Shown here: positions 24,710 through 32,896 of the stretch, one piece after another | Layout of the letters: every line of letters begins with the position of its first letter | How positions within the stretch are numbered: position 1 is the first letter of the stretch | IMG/VR virus record: IMGVR_UViG_3300046796_000499 | Span: 1 to 61,005 of that record | Direction: 5' to 3' (one strand) | Source of the DNA: a virus | Length of the DNA stretch: 61,005 nucleotides | The notes under the pieces: model-generated | Database searches by the model: none | What the model saw: the letters and a program-made list of their open reading frames with translations, nothing else | What the model was told of the DNA's origin: nothing | Position numbers and translations under genes: made by a program

Positions 24710-25113
24710 CAGGAAAATCCGATCTTCAACGTGGCGTCCGCCGCCGGCGCCACCGTGAGCCGGTAGTACACCTTACCCGGCAGGGCCGTGAGCGCCACCA
24801 TCGTCCCCACCGTGACCACCTGGACGGCGCCGAACGCATAGAAGCGCCGCGCCGCCGCCCCCGCTTGCGGGTCATCCTCGAATTTCTTGTCCACGATCTC
24901 GTCCAGCGCGAATTGCTGGACGGTGACGGTCTGCGCCGCCGTCCCCTCGAGCGTCAGCAGCACGCTCGAGGGGTTCTTGTCCGTCCCCAGGATGGTCTGG
25001 GGTGACTCCTTGATGTGAGTCGGCGGCACGGTCCCGGGCGTGCTCCGCGGGTCTGGGGTATCCGCCTGGCCGCCCGTGATCTTGATCGTCTCGAATTTCA
25101 CGAGGCCCAGCAT
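24709..25113 (-). CDS. Unknown beta-rich protein next to terminase (134 aa)
   Basis: ATG at 25113 gives MLGLVKFETIKITGGQADTP. The 134 residues alternate beta strands (AAQTVTVQQFALDEIVDKKF, QVVTVGTMVALTALPGKVYY), a composition of small virion proteins. Its stop overlaps the next start (TGATG). The upstream open frame belongs to the shadow of the terminase gene. Confidence 0.6.
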   Translation of the reverse strand: MLGLVKFETIKITGGQADTPDPRSTPGTVPPTHIKESPQTILGTDKNPSSVLLTLEGTAAQTVTVQQFALDEIVDKKFEDDPQAGAAARRFYAFGAVQVVTVGTMVALTALPGKVYYRLTVAPAADATLKIGFS

Positions 25114-25148
25114 ACCCGACCCGGCCCGCGCGGTCCACGGGGCGCCCC

Positions 25149-26696
25149 CTAGCGTACCTGCAGCTGGGCTTGCTGGACGCGGGGCGCCGCATACTTGCGG
25201 AGCGCTTCGCGCGCGAGCCAGGACGCCATCAGCCGATCGCCGGTGTGCGCCTCGGGGTCGTAATAGAGCGCCTCGTTCATCCAGGCTTTGCCCTCGTCCG
25301 GCACGCTCAGGCCCGCGCCGCCCGAGGGAAGGATCCAGAGGCCGTTGCGCATTTCGACCGCCAGGCTTTCCACCCCGAATTTCTCGCTGAACTTGCGGCT
25401 GGCGGTGGTGGTGTAGCCGCGCACCGGCACCCGGCCCTGGCACATATCGAGCAAGAACTGCTGGGCGCCGTTGTCCTCCACCAGGATCTCCGAATCGAAC
25501 CGCAAATAGACACTCACCAGCCGATCGATGATCTCGGGCGCCTGCCAGCGGCCGCTCTCGATGTCCGCCACGAGCCGGCGCCCGTCGGGCATCAACGCGA
25601 GCGTAAACAGCACCGTGAGCGCGTTGGCATCCTCCACCCCTGCTCCCAGGTCGACGCCCGTAAAGCAGGGCAGCTTGGGGCCCTTGCTGTAGGCGGAGGG
25701 AGCTCGCGGCAGGAACGTCCGGCCCTTGCCGGAGAGCACCATCCGGTCGAGCCAGACCTGCCGAAAGCGCGAGGAGGAATCGATGCGCACCCGGCAGAGG
25801 TGCTTGCGGACGAATACCGATTCGGGGGTGATCTGGCGCTTGGCGAGCAGGCGCCGCACGCTCCAGTTCTCTGGCCAGAGCGGGATCCAGCGCTTGGGCG
25901 GATCGTCGGGATTGGTGACCGCGCTGTAACGCTTGGTCACGAACCCGGGCCGCGCCCCGAGCACGTGTAGGGCATCGTCGGGATGCCACGGCGTGCCCAC
26001 CATGATGAACCGCGCCAGCTCGGTCAGGCGCGTGAGCACGGTGGTGTCGATCCAGTCGACGGTCTTTTTTCGCTGCTCCTCGGTGCGGGTGTTCTCGAAA
26101 TCGAGAATGTCGTCCAGGATCACCCAGTCCAGGCGCGAACCCACCAGAGGCCCAAACAGCCCCATCGCCTGGATGCTCGGGTCTTTCGAGCGGGTCTTTC
26201 GCTCGACCGTGATCGCGCTCGTGTGCCAGGGGTCCTCGTCCCGAGAGCTCGGCTTGAGGTGCGGGAACACCTCGCGCACCCGCGGGTTGCGCTCGATCTC
26301 GGTGCGGACCTGCCGGAGGACTTTCTCCGCCTGGGTGCTGGTGACGCTGATGATCGCGCCGCGCTGCTCGGGGTGCGTCCCGAGCAGGTGGAGCACCTTG
26401 CCCACCGCTACCTGCTGGGTCTTACCGAACTCGACCGGGCAGATCAGGATCGCGAGGCGGTTTTCCTCGAGGTGCTCGTGCCATTCCTCGTGGAACGGGG
26501 CGTTCCGTAGGACGGTGTCGTCCTGTTCGTTCCGGAGCGCGTACTCGATGAACGCCGCCGCGCTCCGGCGGGCCGCGCGGATCTGCAGCTGCTTTTTGAC
26601 CCGGTGCCGCCGCAGCCGATCGGCGCGCTTGGCCTCCCCTCGGGCCGCGCGTGCCGCCACCTCGGCCGCCGCGCGCGCAAACGGTGGTCGCTTCAC
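25149..26696 (-). CDS. terL: Terminase large subunit
   Basis: The 515-residue protein has an N-terminal ATPase and a C-terminal nuclease. The P-loop is a variant, CPVEFGKT (residues 86-93), Walker B is LDWVILDD (189-196), and the coupling motif is MVGTPWH (232-238). The nuclease has Asp349 (TGVDLGAG), VEDN (406-409) and a late Asp in GDRLMASWLA. It cuts and pumps DNA into the head. The start is GTG 26696; an upstream ribosome site is not visible. The usual order, TerL before portal, is kept, but a clear TerS is about 9 kb upstream. Confidence 0.92.
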   Translation of the reverse strand: MKRPPFARAAAEVAARAARGEAKRADRLRRHRVKKQLQIRAARRSAAAFIEYALRNEQDDTVLRNAPFHEEWHEHLEENRLAILICPVEFGKTQQVAVGKVLHLLGTHPEQRGAIISVTSTQAEKVLRQVRTEIERNPRVREVFPHLKPSSRDEDPWHTSAITVERKTRSKDPSIQAMGLFGPLVGSRLDWVILDDILDFENTRTEEQRKKTVDWIDTTVLTRLTELARFIMVGTPWHPDDALHVLGARPGFVTKRYSAVTNPDDPPKRWIPLWPENWSVRRLLAKRQITPESVFVRKHLCRVRIDSSSRFRQVWLDRMVLSGKGRTFLPRAPSAYSKGPKLPCFTGVDLGAGVEDANALTVLFTLALMPDGRRLVADIESGRWQAPEIIDRLVSVYLRFDSEILVEDNGAQQFLLDMCQGRVPVRGYTTTASRKFSEKFGVESLAVEMRNGLWILPSGGAGLSVPDEGKAWMNEALYYDPEAHTGDRLMASWLAREALRKYAAPRVQQAQLQVR

Positions 26697-26766
26697 TCAG
26701 CCGTGGGGAGCAGAAATTCGAGCCGTCCTCGAGGAGCCTGATCTCCGTGCCGAGCCGATCACCGGG

Positions 26767-26967
26767 TCAGAATAGCACGCGATCGAAAAAATCGTCCTCG
26801 GGATCCCCGTGGGGCCACTCGGTCCAGCCCCCGCTCGCCCAGTCCGCCTGGGCCGCCGCCGCGCACTGCCGCTCATACTCGCGCCGCCAGCGCCACCAGA
26901 GCCGCACCCGCCGGCGCTGGCGTTTCTCCTTGGCGCTCCAGCGCGAATAGCGGCTGCTGCGCTTCAC
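26767..26967 (-). CDS. Small Arg/Trp-rich basic protein (66 aa)
   Basis: GTG at 26967 overlaps the preceding TGA. The first half is strongly basic (RWSAKEKRQRRRVRLWWRWR), the second acidic (EDDFFDRVLF). It may bind DNA. It is not recognised; the upstream open frame is a shadow. Confidence 0.55.
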   Translation of the reverse strand: MKRSSRYSRWSAKEKRQRRRVRLWWRWRREYERQCAAAAQADWASGGWTEWPHGDPEDDFFDRVLF

Positions 26968-27458
26968 GGATCGGGCTTTGCCCCCATCTTGCCGAGCAGC
27001 TCCGCCATCGCCGCCTGCCCCTCGGTCCCCGGCGTGCTCCACTCCTCCTGGGCTACCTCGAGCGCGGTCCGTTCGAAGTCCTCCCGGCTCACCCCTTGGT
27101 CGTGAGCCATCCCCGCACAGAACACGAGCAGCAGATCCCGCCAGACCTCTTTCGGCACCCGGCTGATCGAGGCTTTCTGGATCGTCTCCAGCATCTCGAA
27201 ACACGCAATCTTGTAGGCGTCCGGCACGCTCGGGATCGCCTCCCCCATCACCCGCGGTAGCATCTTGGCGCGCTGGCCCACCACCGAGTCGAGCAGCAGC
27301 CGCTGGCCCTCGCCCCGCTCCAGGGAGGAGGCGTAGGCCGTCTCGGTGTGGGGCCCGGCGGGCTTGGTCAGGATCACCACGAACGCCTCGCGCTCGCCCT
27401 GCTGCAGCGTCGCCAGAAAATCTGCCGCCGCCCGGATCTTGGCCTTGGTTTCCATCAT
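26964..27458 (-). CDS. Unknown protein (164 aa)
   Basis: ATG 27458 overlaps the preceding TGA (ATGATG), with GGGAGG just upstream; the second ATG at 27455 has better spacing and may be used. The product is helical and soluble (KIRAAADFLATLQQGEREAF, VWRDLLLVFCAGMAHDQGV). I do not recognise the family. It belongs to the coupled run 26767-29752. Confidence 0.65.
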   Translation of the reverse strand: MMETKAKIRAAADFLATLQQGEREAFVVILTKPAGPHTETAYASSLERGEGQRLLLDSVVGQRAKMLPRVMGEAIPSVPDAYKIACFEMLETIQKASISRVPKEVWRDLLLVFCAGMAHDQGVSREDFERTALEVAQEEWSTPGTEGQAAMAELLGKMGAKPDP

Positions 27459-28213
27459 TCCTCCCCGAGCAGGAGCCGCGCGTAGAACTCCTGCCACTCG
27501 TGATCCAGAGGCGCGCCGATGCCCACCGTGCCCTGAGGCACGTACAGGTGCGCCGGGGTTCGGGTCTCATCCCACACCCAGAGCTGACCCTCCAGCTCCC
27601 CCGTGCGCGCCCCCACTCGCTGCGCTTCTACAGCGAGGCTGAGCGGGTCCAGAGCCAGCACGCACTCCCTCGCCTTCACCGGCTCGCGCTGGATGCGCTG
27701 GACCGCCGTGGCGGGGTCCACCGTGACCCGCTCGTTCGCGTACAGGTTCAAATTAGCTTTGCCCGAGCGCTGCAGCGGCCCGAGCTCCACCCGTTGCAGC
27801 CAGAGCGCCTGGTTCCCCGGCAGGAGCGAGGTCTGCGCCAGCACCGCCCGGACCAGCGCGAGCGGGGCCTGCAGATCGGTTTGCCCCGGAGTCTGGGGCA
27901 TCGGCATCAGGGTGTAGTCCGAGACCGCCCACGTCCCGCGGTGGGGCCCGTCCAGATGGAACCACACCTGGCCCCAGTCGTTCGCCCCCACCGTGTCGAG
28001 GAACTGCTGCTGGGTGACGCGCAGGCGCTTGATCTTGGGCTGGGTCAGCTGGAGGTTTCCGTTTTCATCCATCACCATGTCCCCGGCAAACTGCTGCAGC
28101 GTGGGCACCGCGCGCTGCTTGGCTGCGCCCTGCTTGGCTGCTCGCTCGATCTCGGCCAGGAACGCTTTGCGCTTGGCGGCCACATCTCCCGCAATCGTGC
28201 GCCGATCGCTCAC
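27455..28213 (-). CDS. Unknown protein (252 aa)
   Basis: GTG 28213 overlaps the preceding stop as GTGA. The 252 residues begin MSDRRTIAGDVAAKRKAFLA, a basic helix, followed by a mixed alpha/beta body (WGQVWFHLDGPHRGTWAVSD). No motif points to a function. It lies downstream of the NPPF methyltransferase in the same run. Confidence 0.65.
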   Translation of the reverse strand: MSDRRTIAGDVAAKRKAFLAEIERAAKQGAAKQRAVPTLQQFAGDMVMDENGNLQLTQPKIKRLRVTQQQFLDTVGANDWGQVWFHLDGPHRGTWAVSDYTLMPMPQTPGQTDLQAPLALVRAVLAQTSLLPGNQALWLQRVELGPLQRSGKANLNLYANERVTVDPATAVQRIQREPVKARECVLALDPLSLAVEAQRVGARTGELEGQLWVWDETRTPAHLYVPQGTVGIGAPLDHEWQEFYARLLLGEE

Positions 28214-28830
28214 GTCCAGTACTCCACCGCCACCAGATCCGCCTCCCCCGCCGCGCGCGGGGTTTCCCGCCGGACCAGCTCGAGCACCACGTAATCGCTC
28301 ATGGGGGACTCGTTCCTGTCCCCCGGGCCTCCAAAGGGCGGAGGCCGGTTCACCAGCACCGCCTTGCGCACCACCCGCACGTACTGCATGCAGGAGAGCC
28401 AGCGGCCGGCGGTGTGCTCGAAATTGGTCCGCACCAGCGCCACCGTGCGCCGCGCCTGCCGGGTGGCGTGCGCCACGTGTCGCCCGTCCGCGCCATCGCT
28501 GAAAGGCGGGTTCATCAGCGCCAGATCGAACCCGGCCGATGGCTTGTTGCGCCACTCCAGGAAATCCGCCTGATGCACTTGCAAGCTCGCCCCCGCTCCG
28601 CGCTCGCCGATCTGTGCCCGCAACAGGGCCGCCTGCTCGGGGTGCACCTCCACCGCCACCACGTGGGCGCCGCGCTGCCGGGCTTCCCTCACCAGCGCAC
28701 CGCTGCCCGCGCTCGGCTCGAGCACGAACATCCCCGGTTCGATGCGAGCCCACTGCGCAATCCGCGCCGCGAGCTTGGCCGCGGTGAAGTACCGATCCCA
28801 GGGATCGCGATCGGGGCTGCGCTTGCTCAT
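28210..28830 (-). CDS. DNA adenine-type methyltransferase (NPPF, motif order I then IV)
   Basis: The 206-residue protein has the AdoMet-binding motif VLEPSAGSGALVREA (about residues 35-49) and the catalytic NPPF (about 109-112), the hallmark of N6-adenine or N4-cytosine DNA (or occasionally RNA) methyltransferases. No separate target recognition domain is visible, so specificity is unclear. It probably modifies phage DNA, for example against restriction. No cognate endonuclease is adjacent. The stop is coupled to the next gene by GTGA. Confidence 0.85.
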   Translation of the reverse strand: MSKRSPDRDPWDRYFTAAKLAARIAQWARIEPGMFVLEPSAGSGALVREARQRGAHVVAVEVHPEQAALLRAQIGERGAGASLQVHQADFLEWRNKPSAGFDLALMNPPFSDGADGRHVAHATRQARRTVALVRTNFEHTAGRWLSCMQYVRVVRKAVLVNRPPPFGGPGDRNESPMSDYVVLELVRRETPRAAGEADLVAVEYWT

Positions 28831-29111
28831 CCGTTGGGGTCCGGTGGGCTGCGGTCGAAATGGTAGGTCCAGGTTTTCGTGCCGAGGTGGACCGGGTCCC
28901 GCACGAACCCCAGCGCCTCGAGGCCGATGGGGTGCCAGCCGTCCTCGGTCACCGTGAAGGCTGCCGCGCTCCAGTCGAACCGCTGCAGGTGCGCCAGCCG
29001 CGCCCGCAGCTCTGCCCAGGGCCAGGAGGTCGCCTGCCTCACCAGAGGCGAAACCTGCCGCCCGTCCTCGTAGAGCGTGCCGTCCACGCCCTCCTCGCGC
29101 CGCCCGCTCAC
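28827..29111 (-). CDS. Unknown small protein (94 aa)
   Basis: GTG 29111 overlaps the preceding stop as GTGA. The 94-residue product, MSGRREEGVDGTLYEDGRQV onwards, carries FDWSAAAFTVTEDGWHPIGL in a mixed fold. It is not recognised. It lies just upstream of the methyltransferase. Confidence 0.6.
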   Translation of the reverse strand: MSGRREEGVDGTLYEDGRQVSPLVRQATSWPWAELRARLAHLQRFDWSAAAFTVTEDGWHPIGLEALGFVRDPVHLGTKTWTYHFDRSPPDPNG

Positions 29112-29752
29112 GACTGGCGGGCCCAAGTGAAGGTTGCCCCGAACTGCTGGGGGCTCACCAGCTCCCGCAGCTCCGTGAGAAGGACGGCATTTGCCAGGCA
29201 CTTGCCCGTCTGATGGGGGAACCCGTCCAGGTCGACGTACTTGCGCCGCAAGGCCTCCCAGCTGGAATTGGCAATCTTGGCCAGCTCGTTTCTCGTGATC
29301 TCGGCCGGCGCGCCCTGCCGGATCATCTCCGCCGCGCGCGTGGTCGCCACCACCGCCGAGAGCGCCCAGGTTTGCCAGTCGGTCTCCCGAGACGGCTTGC
29401 CCGCGATGCTCCGCAGCCACTCGTTGCGGTGGGTTTCGGTGCGCTGCAGCACCCCGGGCCAGAGCTCGGTGTCCACGCCGTACACCACGAGCTGAGCCGC
29501 GCTCAAGGCCTCGAGCGGCACCCCGCCGATGAACCGCACCACCTTTCGGGCCATCGTGGTGAACACCACCAAGACGAACCTGGGATCGGGAATGAGCTGC
29601 AGCACGATGGATGCCGCCACGTCCGAGCGATTGATCCACTCCCAGACCTGGTTGGTGTCGTGACCCACCGGTGGCCGGATCCGCTCGCTCTCCCAGAATC
29701 CGCGCACGAATGCCCCGAGGCCCTGCTCCCGATAAATGCTCACCCACTGCAT
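29108..29752 (-). CDS. Unknown protein, first gene after the structured RNA (214 aa)
   Basis: The 214-residue protein starts MQWVSIYREQGLGAFVRGFW and is mainly helical, with YGVDTELWPGVLQRTETHRN and ELAKIANSSWEALRRKYVDL. The ATG at 29752 follows a stem-loop/GAAAG leader, so it is likely the head of the cotranscribed run 29752-26767. I do not recognise the family. Confidence 0.65.
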   Translation of the reverse strand: MQWVSIYREQGLGAFVRGFWESERIRPPVGHDTNQVWEWINRSDVAASIVLQLIPDPRFVLVVFTTMARKVVRFIGGVPLEALSAAQLVVYGVDTELWPGVLQRTETHRNEWLRSIAGKPSRETDWQTWALSAVVATTRAAEMIRQGAPAEITRNELAKIANSSWEALRRKYVDLDGFPHQTGKCLANAVLLTELRELVSPQQFGATFTWARQS

Positions 29753-29760
29753 GATGTCTG

Positions 29761-29790
29761 TCCCTTTCAGGGGGCCACTGTGCCCCAGTT
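29761..29790 (-). promoter_or_regulatory. Stem-loop/GAAAG leader
   Basis: Minus-strand AACT precedes GGGGC, a 6-nt loop and GCCCC (pairs 29771-29775 with 29782-29786), then CTGAAAGGGACAGAC before the ATG at 29752. Confidence 0.65.
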
Positions 29791-29824
29791 ACTCCCCAGC
29801 CTGACGGGGGATTCTCTGCTTGTC

Positions 29825-29958
29825 AATTCGGCCCAGGCTCGCCACCCCGCCAGTCGCCCGAGGGGGTCTGTGTCTCGCTGCATTCGAGTGACCCCAGCAT
29901 CCATTTGCAGGGAGCCGCGACGCGAGCCGTCGGAGGGGTGGCGAACCTGGGCCGATTT
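29825..29958 (-). ncRNA. Candidate structured RNA element (about 134 nt)
   Basis: Positions 29828-29848 pair with 29935-29955. Twenty of 21 positions are Watson-Crick on the plus strand, and the remaining C38/A45 becomes G-U in minus-strand RNA. Two more pairs follow after one A-A mismatch. Inside are a 6-bp stem (29863-29868 with 29890-29895) capped by a 4-bp stem with a 7-nt loop (CTCG/CGAG), and a 5-bp hairpin CGACG/CGTCG (29918-29922 with 29928-29932). It lies between two minus-strand genes and contains no gene. Function is unknown. Confidence 0.6.
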
Positions 29959-29963
29959 GGGAT

Positions 29964-30311
29964 CTATCGTTTGAAGTTGAGCCGCTCCATGGTTTGGCTT
30001 GCCAGAGGCAGCTCCATGGCGATCCCCTCGTCGGTGGCTTTCATCCCTGGGAAAACCCCCTCATACATGGAGCTCAGCACCATAGCCTCGAATGCCACTT
30101 GCTGCTCGAATTCGGTACGGGAAAAGGCTCCCTTATCGATCAGCAGATTCACCAGCCCCGAGAGCTCCGCCCGCATCACCAGGGTGGAGTCCCGATGGTC
30201 CCGGAGCGCCGCGCACTCGGGATCGCGAGTCGGACGCGTGCCGAGCTGCCAGCCCGCCAGCACCGTCCGCCACTTGCACAATCGATTGAGCGCCTTTCGA
30301 TATTCCATCAT
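29964..30311 (-). CDS. Unknown protein (115 aa)
   Basis: ATG 30311 overlaps the preceding stop (ATGATG). The 115 residues (MMEYRKALNRLCKWRTVLAG...) are helical; the segment RDHRDSTLVMRAELSGLVNL, then FSRTEFEQQVAFEAMVL, looks soluble. It is not recognised. It ends just before the structured RNA element. Confidence 0.6.
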   Translation of the reverse strand: MMEYRKALNRLCKWRTVLAGWQLGTRPTRDPECAALRDHRDSTLVMRAELSGLVNLLIDKGAFSRTEFEQQVAFEAMVLSSMYEGVFPGMKATDEGIAMELPLASQTMERLNFKR

Positions 30312-30541
30312 TTTCTCCGGTGCTGAGCCGCATTGGGGCAGCTGGCAAAATGCGACTTGTAGGCGCCGAGCACCTGCCAAACGCCATCGATGTATACCAC
30401 CCGGCTCTCGCGCCCGCGGTCGATCGGCATCTTGCCACCGGTGCTCATCGTCACCCAGTAGATGAGCGCGCCGCAGCTCGAGCACGTCCCGTCGTCCCGG
30501 GCAGCTTTCTCGGCCTCGGTATTCTGCCCGAGACGCACCAT
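30308..30541 (-). CDS. Small zinc-ribbon protein (77 aa)
   Basis: The 77-residue product has CSSCGALIYWV (residues 20-30) and HFASCPNAAQH (about 64-74), giving a CxxC plus HxxxC(x)H site for one zinc. The middle is beta-rich (GGKMPIDRGRESRVVYIDGV). This is a common layout for small phage zinc proteins of unknown role. It is coupled to the next gene. Confidence 0.65.
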   Translation of the reverse strand: MVRLGQNTEAEKAARDDGTCSSCGALIYWVTMSTGGKMPIDRGRESRVVYIDGVWQVLGAYKSHFASCPNAAQHRRK

Positions 30542-30542
30542 T

Positions 30543-30782
30543 TCAGCCGCCCTCCGGTCGGGTCGTCACCATCACCACCTTGGTGCCCACGATGCGCAGC
30601 CCGAGCAAGGCCCCCGAGCGGATCCGGCGGGTGTCGGCCACCCAGCGATTGACCTCCTCGATGGCCTCGCGCCCCGCCTGGTCGTGGACCTGGGCGACGG
30701 TGCAGTCGTCGCCCCAGGTCCCCCGCTCGATCTCGATCGTCACCTGCACCCGGGCCGTCGCCACTACGCCTCGATCACCCAC
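30543..30782 (-). CDS. Unknown small beta-rich protein (79 aa)
   Basis: I use GTG 30782, which overlaps the preceding stop; GTG 30764 is an alternative. The product, with RVQVTIEIERGTWGDDCTVA and LRIVGTKVVMVTTRPEGG, is a small beta/alpha fold, not recognised. Confidence 0.55.
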   Translation of the reverse strand: MGDRGVVATARVQVTIEIERGTWGDDCTVAQVHDQAGREAIEEVNRWVADTRRIRSGALLGLRIVGTKVVMVTTRPEGG

Positions 30783-31830
30783 CGCGGCGTTCCTGCTCGT
30801 TCAGGCGCCGGGCCTCGGCCTCGAGCGCTGCGGCTGGCTCCGCTCCCGTTGCATGGACCACCGCAATTATACGAGGTAACGCCCGCGCTTTCTCGCGCGC
30901 GATTGCCTCCTGCCCGGAGAGCTCCAGCGGGTCGCACTCGCGCTCGGCCTCCTCCTCCACCGTCTCGTCCTCGGGGTCCTCGTCCCCGTCGATGAACAGC
31001 GGCACCGGGCCCGTGCCGTTGGTGCTCGGGGCTTGCGCCGGATCGGGCTCGTCCAGCTTGGTAAGGCAGACTGGGCAGTTGACCTTGCTGGGGTCGTCGG
31101 TCGAGCCCTGATCTGCCCAGAGCGGCTCACCGCAGAGCAGCGCGCCCACCCGGCTGAAATGCATCACCGTGGCCGGCGCCTTGCTTCGCAAATCACTCCA
31201 GGCTTTCGCCTCGGCTTCCGTCAGCACCTGGCGCCCGGATTGCCCGCTGCCCGAGCGCCAATGCAGCACCGTCTGTGCCGTCTCAGGAATGTCTGTTCCC
31301 ACCCCCTCGGCCTGATCCCGCTGGTCCAGCCGATCGAATATCCGCTCCGCCTCGGGCCCCATCGGCATCCCTTTCAGCTCATAGTAGCGCCGCACCTGCC
31401 GGCGCTCCTCGGCCGTGAACGCCTCGGGCGCCACCCAGCTGAGCCGGGCCATCAGCGGTTTGAGCTCCTCGAGGTCGGCCAGGACTTTCGCATCCGCCTT
31501 GGCCTTGGCATCGAGCTCCGCCATCCGATCGGGGCTCACCCTGCCGCCCGCGTCGCGCATATCGCGCCAGCGGTGGGCTCCGGCCTTGATGGCGTCCGCC
31601 GCCGCCGCCAGGCCCTCGCGCCGCGCCGGCGTGGGGGTCTCCTTGGCCTCCGCCAAGAGGAACGCCACCACCGCCTCGTGTTCCTGCTGCCGGGCACTGG
31701 CGGGCCCGAGCGGAGGGGTGAGCCGCTCGGTCTCGGCCTCCTGGGCCGCCAGGATGAGCTCGCGCCCGAGCTCGGTGAGCACCCGCCCCACGCTCCGCGC
31801 CAGCGCCCACATCCGATCTTCTCTGTTCAT
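30775..31830 (-). CDS. Unknown long charged protein with a cysteine knuckle (351 aa)
   Basis: ATG 31830 overlaps the preceding stop in ATGA style and gives MNREDRMWALARSVGRVLTE. Long helices fill residues 1-170. A CGEPLW...VNCPVCLTKL segment (about 243-275) could hold a zinc. The acidic C-terminus (EDPEDETVEEEAERECDP) is probably disordered. The function is unknown. The upstream open frame to 32286 is a shadow of neighbouring genes. Confidence 0.65.
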   Translation of the reverse strand: MNREDRMWALARSVGRVLTELGRELILAAQEAETERLTPPLGPASARQQEHEAVVAFLLAEAKETPTPARREGLAAAADAIKAGAHRWRDMRDAGGRVSPDRMAELDAKAKADAKVLADLEELKPLMARLSWVAPEAFTAEERRQVRRYYELKGMPMGPEAERIFDRLDQRDQAEGVGTDIPETAQTVLHWRSGSGQSGRQVLTEAEAKAWSDLRSKAPATVMHFSRVGALLCGEPLWADQGSTDDPSKVNCPVCLTKLDEPDPAQAPSTNGTGPVPLFIDGDEDPEDETVEEEAERECDPLELSGQEAIAREKARALPRIIAVVHATGAEPAAALEAEARRLNEQERRGG

Positions 31831-32009
31831 GCTCCGCCCTCCTGCTCGGGTTCGTTCGGCTCGGTCAGGACCAGGCTGTAACGCTGGGTCCTCGAAATCC
31901 GCACCGGCACCGGCATCGCCAGATAGCCGAGCGCCACCTCCCACACGTCCACGCGGGGCAGTGGCAAGGGAACCCAGAGCGGGTTGCGCTCGCGCAATAC
32001 TTGGCTCAC
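31827..32009 (-). CDS. Unknown small protein (60 aa)
   Basis: GTG 32009 overlaps the preceding stop as GTGA. The product, MSQVLRERNPLWVPLPLPRV onwards, is beta-rich (DVWEVALGYLAMPVPVRISR). It is not recognised. Confidence 0.55.
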   Translation of the reverse strand: MSQVLRERNPLWVPLPLPRVDVWEVALGYLAMPVPVRISRTQRYSLVLTEPNEPEQEGGA

Positions 32010-32332
32010 TTGGCACACCGCTTGCGCCAGTTGTCCTCCGCGATCGCCGCCAGGCCCAGGGCCATGTATTCCCCACCCCGCTCCGCCGCCTCCACCAGCC
32101 GAGCGTCCCGGTGCAACTGGTTGCGCCAGTCGGCCGCGCGCGCTTTCTCGCCGCCGTTGAGGATGGCCTCCACCCGCCGCGAGCACCCCGCCACCTCTGC
32201 CGGCGCCTCGTCCACGAGCGGCTCGGGCTCGGGCACCACTTCCCGCATCGCCTCGGGCACCCAGCGGTCCAGCAGGCGCCGAGCAATCAGCGTGTTGTAG
32301 GTGGGCCGCCGACCTTGCGTTGACTCGAACAT
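32006..32332 (-). CDS. Unknown protein (108 aa)
   Basis: ATG 32332 (MFESTQGRRPTYNTLIARRL) stands behind a stem-loop/GAAAG leader. The 108 residues are helical and charged. It heads the coupled run 32332-29964. It is not recognised. Confidence 0.65.
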   Translation of the reverse strand: MFESTQGRRPTYNTLIARRLLDRWVPEAMREVVPEPEPLVDEAPAEVAGCSRRVEAILNGGEKARAADWRNQLHRDARLVEAAERGGEYMALGLAAIAEDNWRKRCAK

Positions 32333-32340
32333 TCCCCGTC

Positions 32341-32370
32341 TCCCTTTCAGGGCCCCTCGTGGGCCAGTTG
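32341..32370 (-). promoter_or_regulatory. Stem-loop/GAAAG leader
   Basis: The minus strand shows CAACT, GGCCC, loop ACGAG, GGGCC (32351-32355 with 32361-32365) and CTGAAAGGGAGACGGGG, then ATG 32332. It is nearly identical to the two plus-strand copies at 11476 and 11790. Confidence 0.7.
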
Positions 32371-32386
32371 CTAGCGGGAACGGCAG

Positions 32387-32896
32387 CTAATCATTTTTCT
32401 GGAGCTCCAGCCAGAGCCAGGGGGGGATTTTTAACTCGAGCTGCCGGGCCACTTCCGGAGTCGGGCGCCAAAACCGGTGAGTCCCGGAACAGGGCAGAAA
32501 CGGGATTGGCTCCACCGCGCCGAGCTGGTAGCCGAACTGCTCCACCATCCGCCAGCGCGCCAGCGGCCACTCCTTGCCGAGCTTCGGGAGCACCCCGTCC
32601 AGCCGCGCCGCCCCCACGATGCCCCCGTAATCGAGATCTGTTCGGGAGGGGAGCACCGGCGGGGGTTCGTCGCCGGCCATGCTCTCGAGGAACATCTGGC
32701 ACCCGGCATAATCCTGCTTGGTGCTGTTGGCCGAGGCGTGCACCAGAAACCAGCCCCGGAGCTTGGTTTTCCAGACCCGGTTCTCGATGGCCTTGATTTG
32801 GTCCGCCTCCCAGAGCGCCGCGCGCTCGAGCGGGTCGGTCACATCGGGGCGCACCACGAGCCAGGCCCAGGGCTGCCGGAGGCTGAGCACCCTCAC
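32387..32896 (-). CDS. ASCH/PUA-like domain protein 1
   Basis: GTG 32896 overlaps the preceding stop. The 169-residue protein begins MRVLSLRQPWAWLVV and continues with IENRVWKTKLRGWFLVHASA, the strands that mark ASCH domains (a PUA-like fold thought to bind RNA or modified nucleotides). The C-terminal half lacks a second motif. A paralogue lies at 36983-37534. A role in RNA binding or in sensing modified nucleotides is inferred from the family. Confidence 0.8.
   Translation of the reverse strand: MRVLSLRQPWAWLVVRPDVTDPLERAALWEADQIKAIENRVWKTKLRGWFLVHASANSTKQDYAGCQMFLESMAGDEPPPVLPSRTDLDYGGIVGAARLDGVLPKLGKEWPLARWRMVEQFGYQLGAVEPIPFLPCSGTHRFWRPTPEVARQLELKIPPWLWLELQKND

Noticed and set aside
29821-29826. 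Perfect -35-like TTGACA on the minus strand next to the structured RNA
   Set aside because: No -10-like hexamer occurs 16-18 bases downstream; in a GC-rich host a single hexamer is not enough.
29874-29888. Stem with a 7-nt loop CTGCATT that could be a tRNA anticodon arm
   Set aside because: No acceptor stem, T-loop or CCA-like end fits within tRNA distances; the position after the would-be anticodon is T rather than a purine. It is part of the larger hairpin structure.
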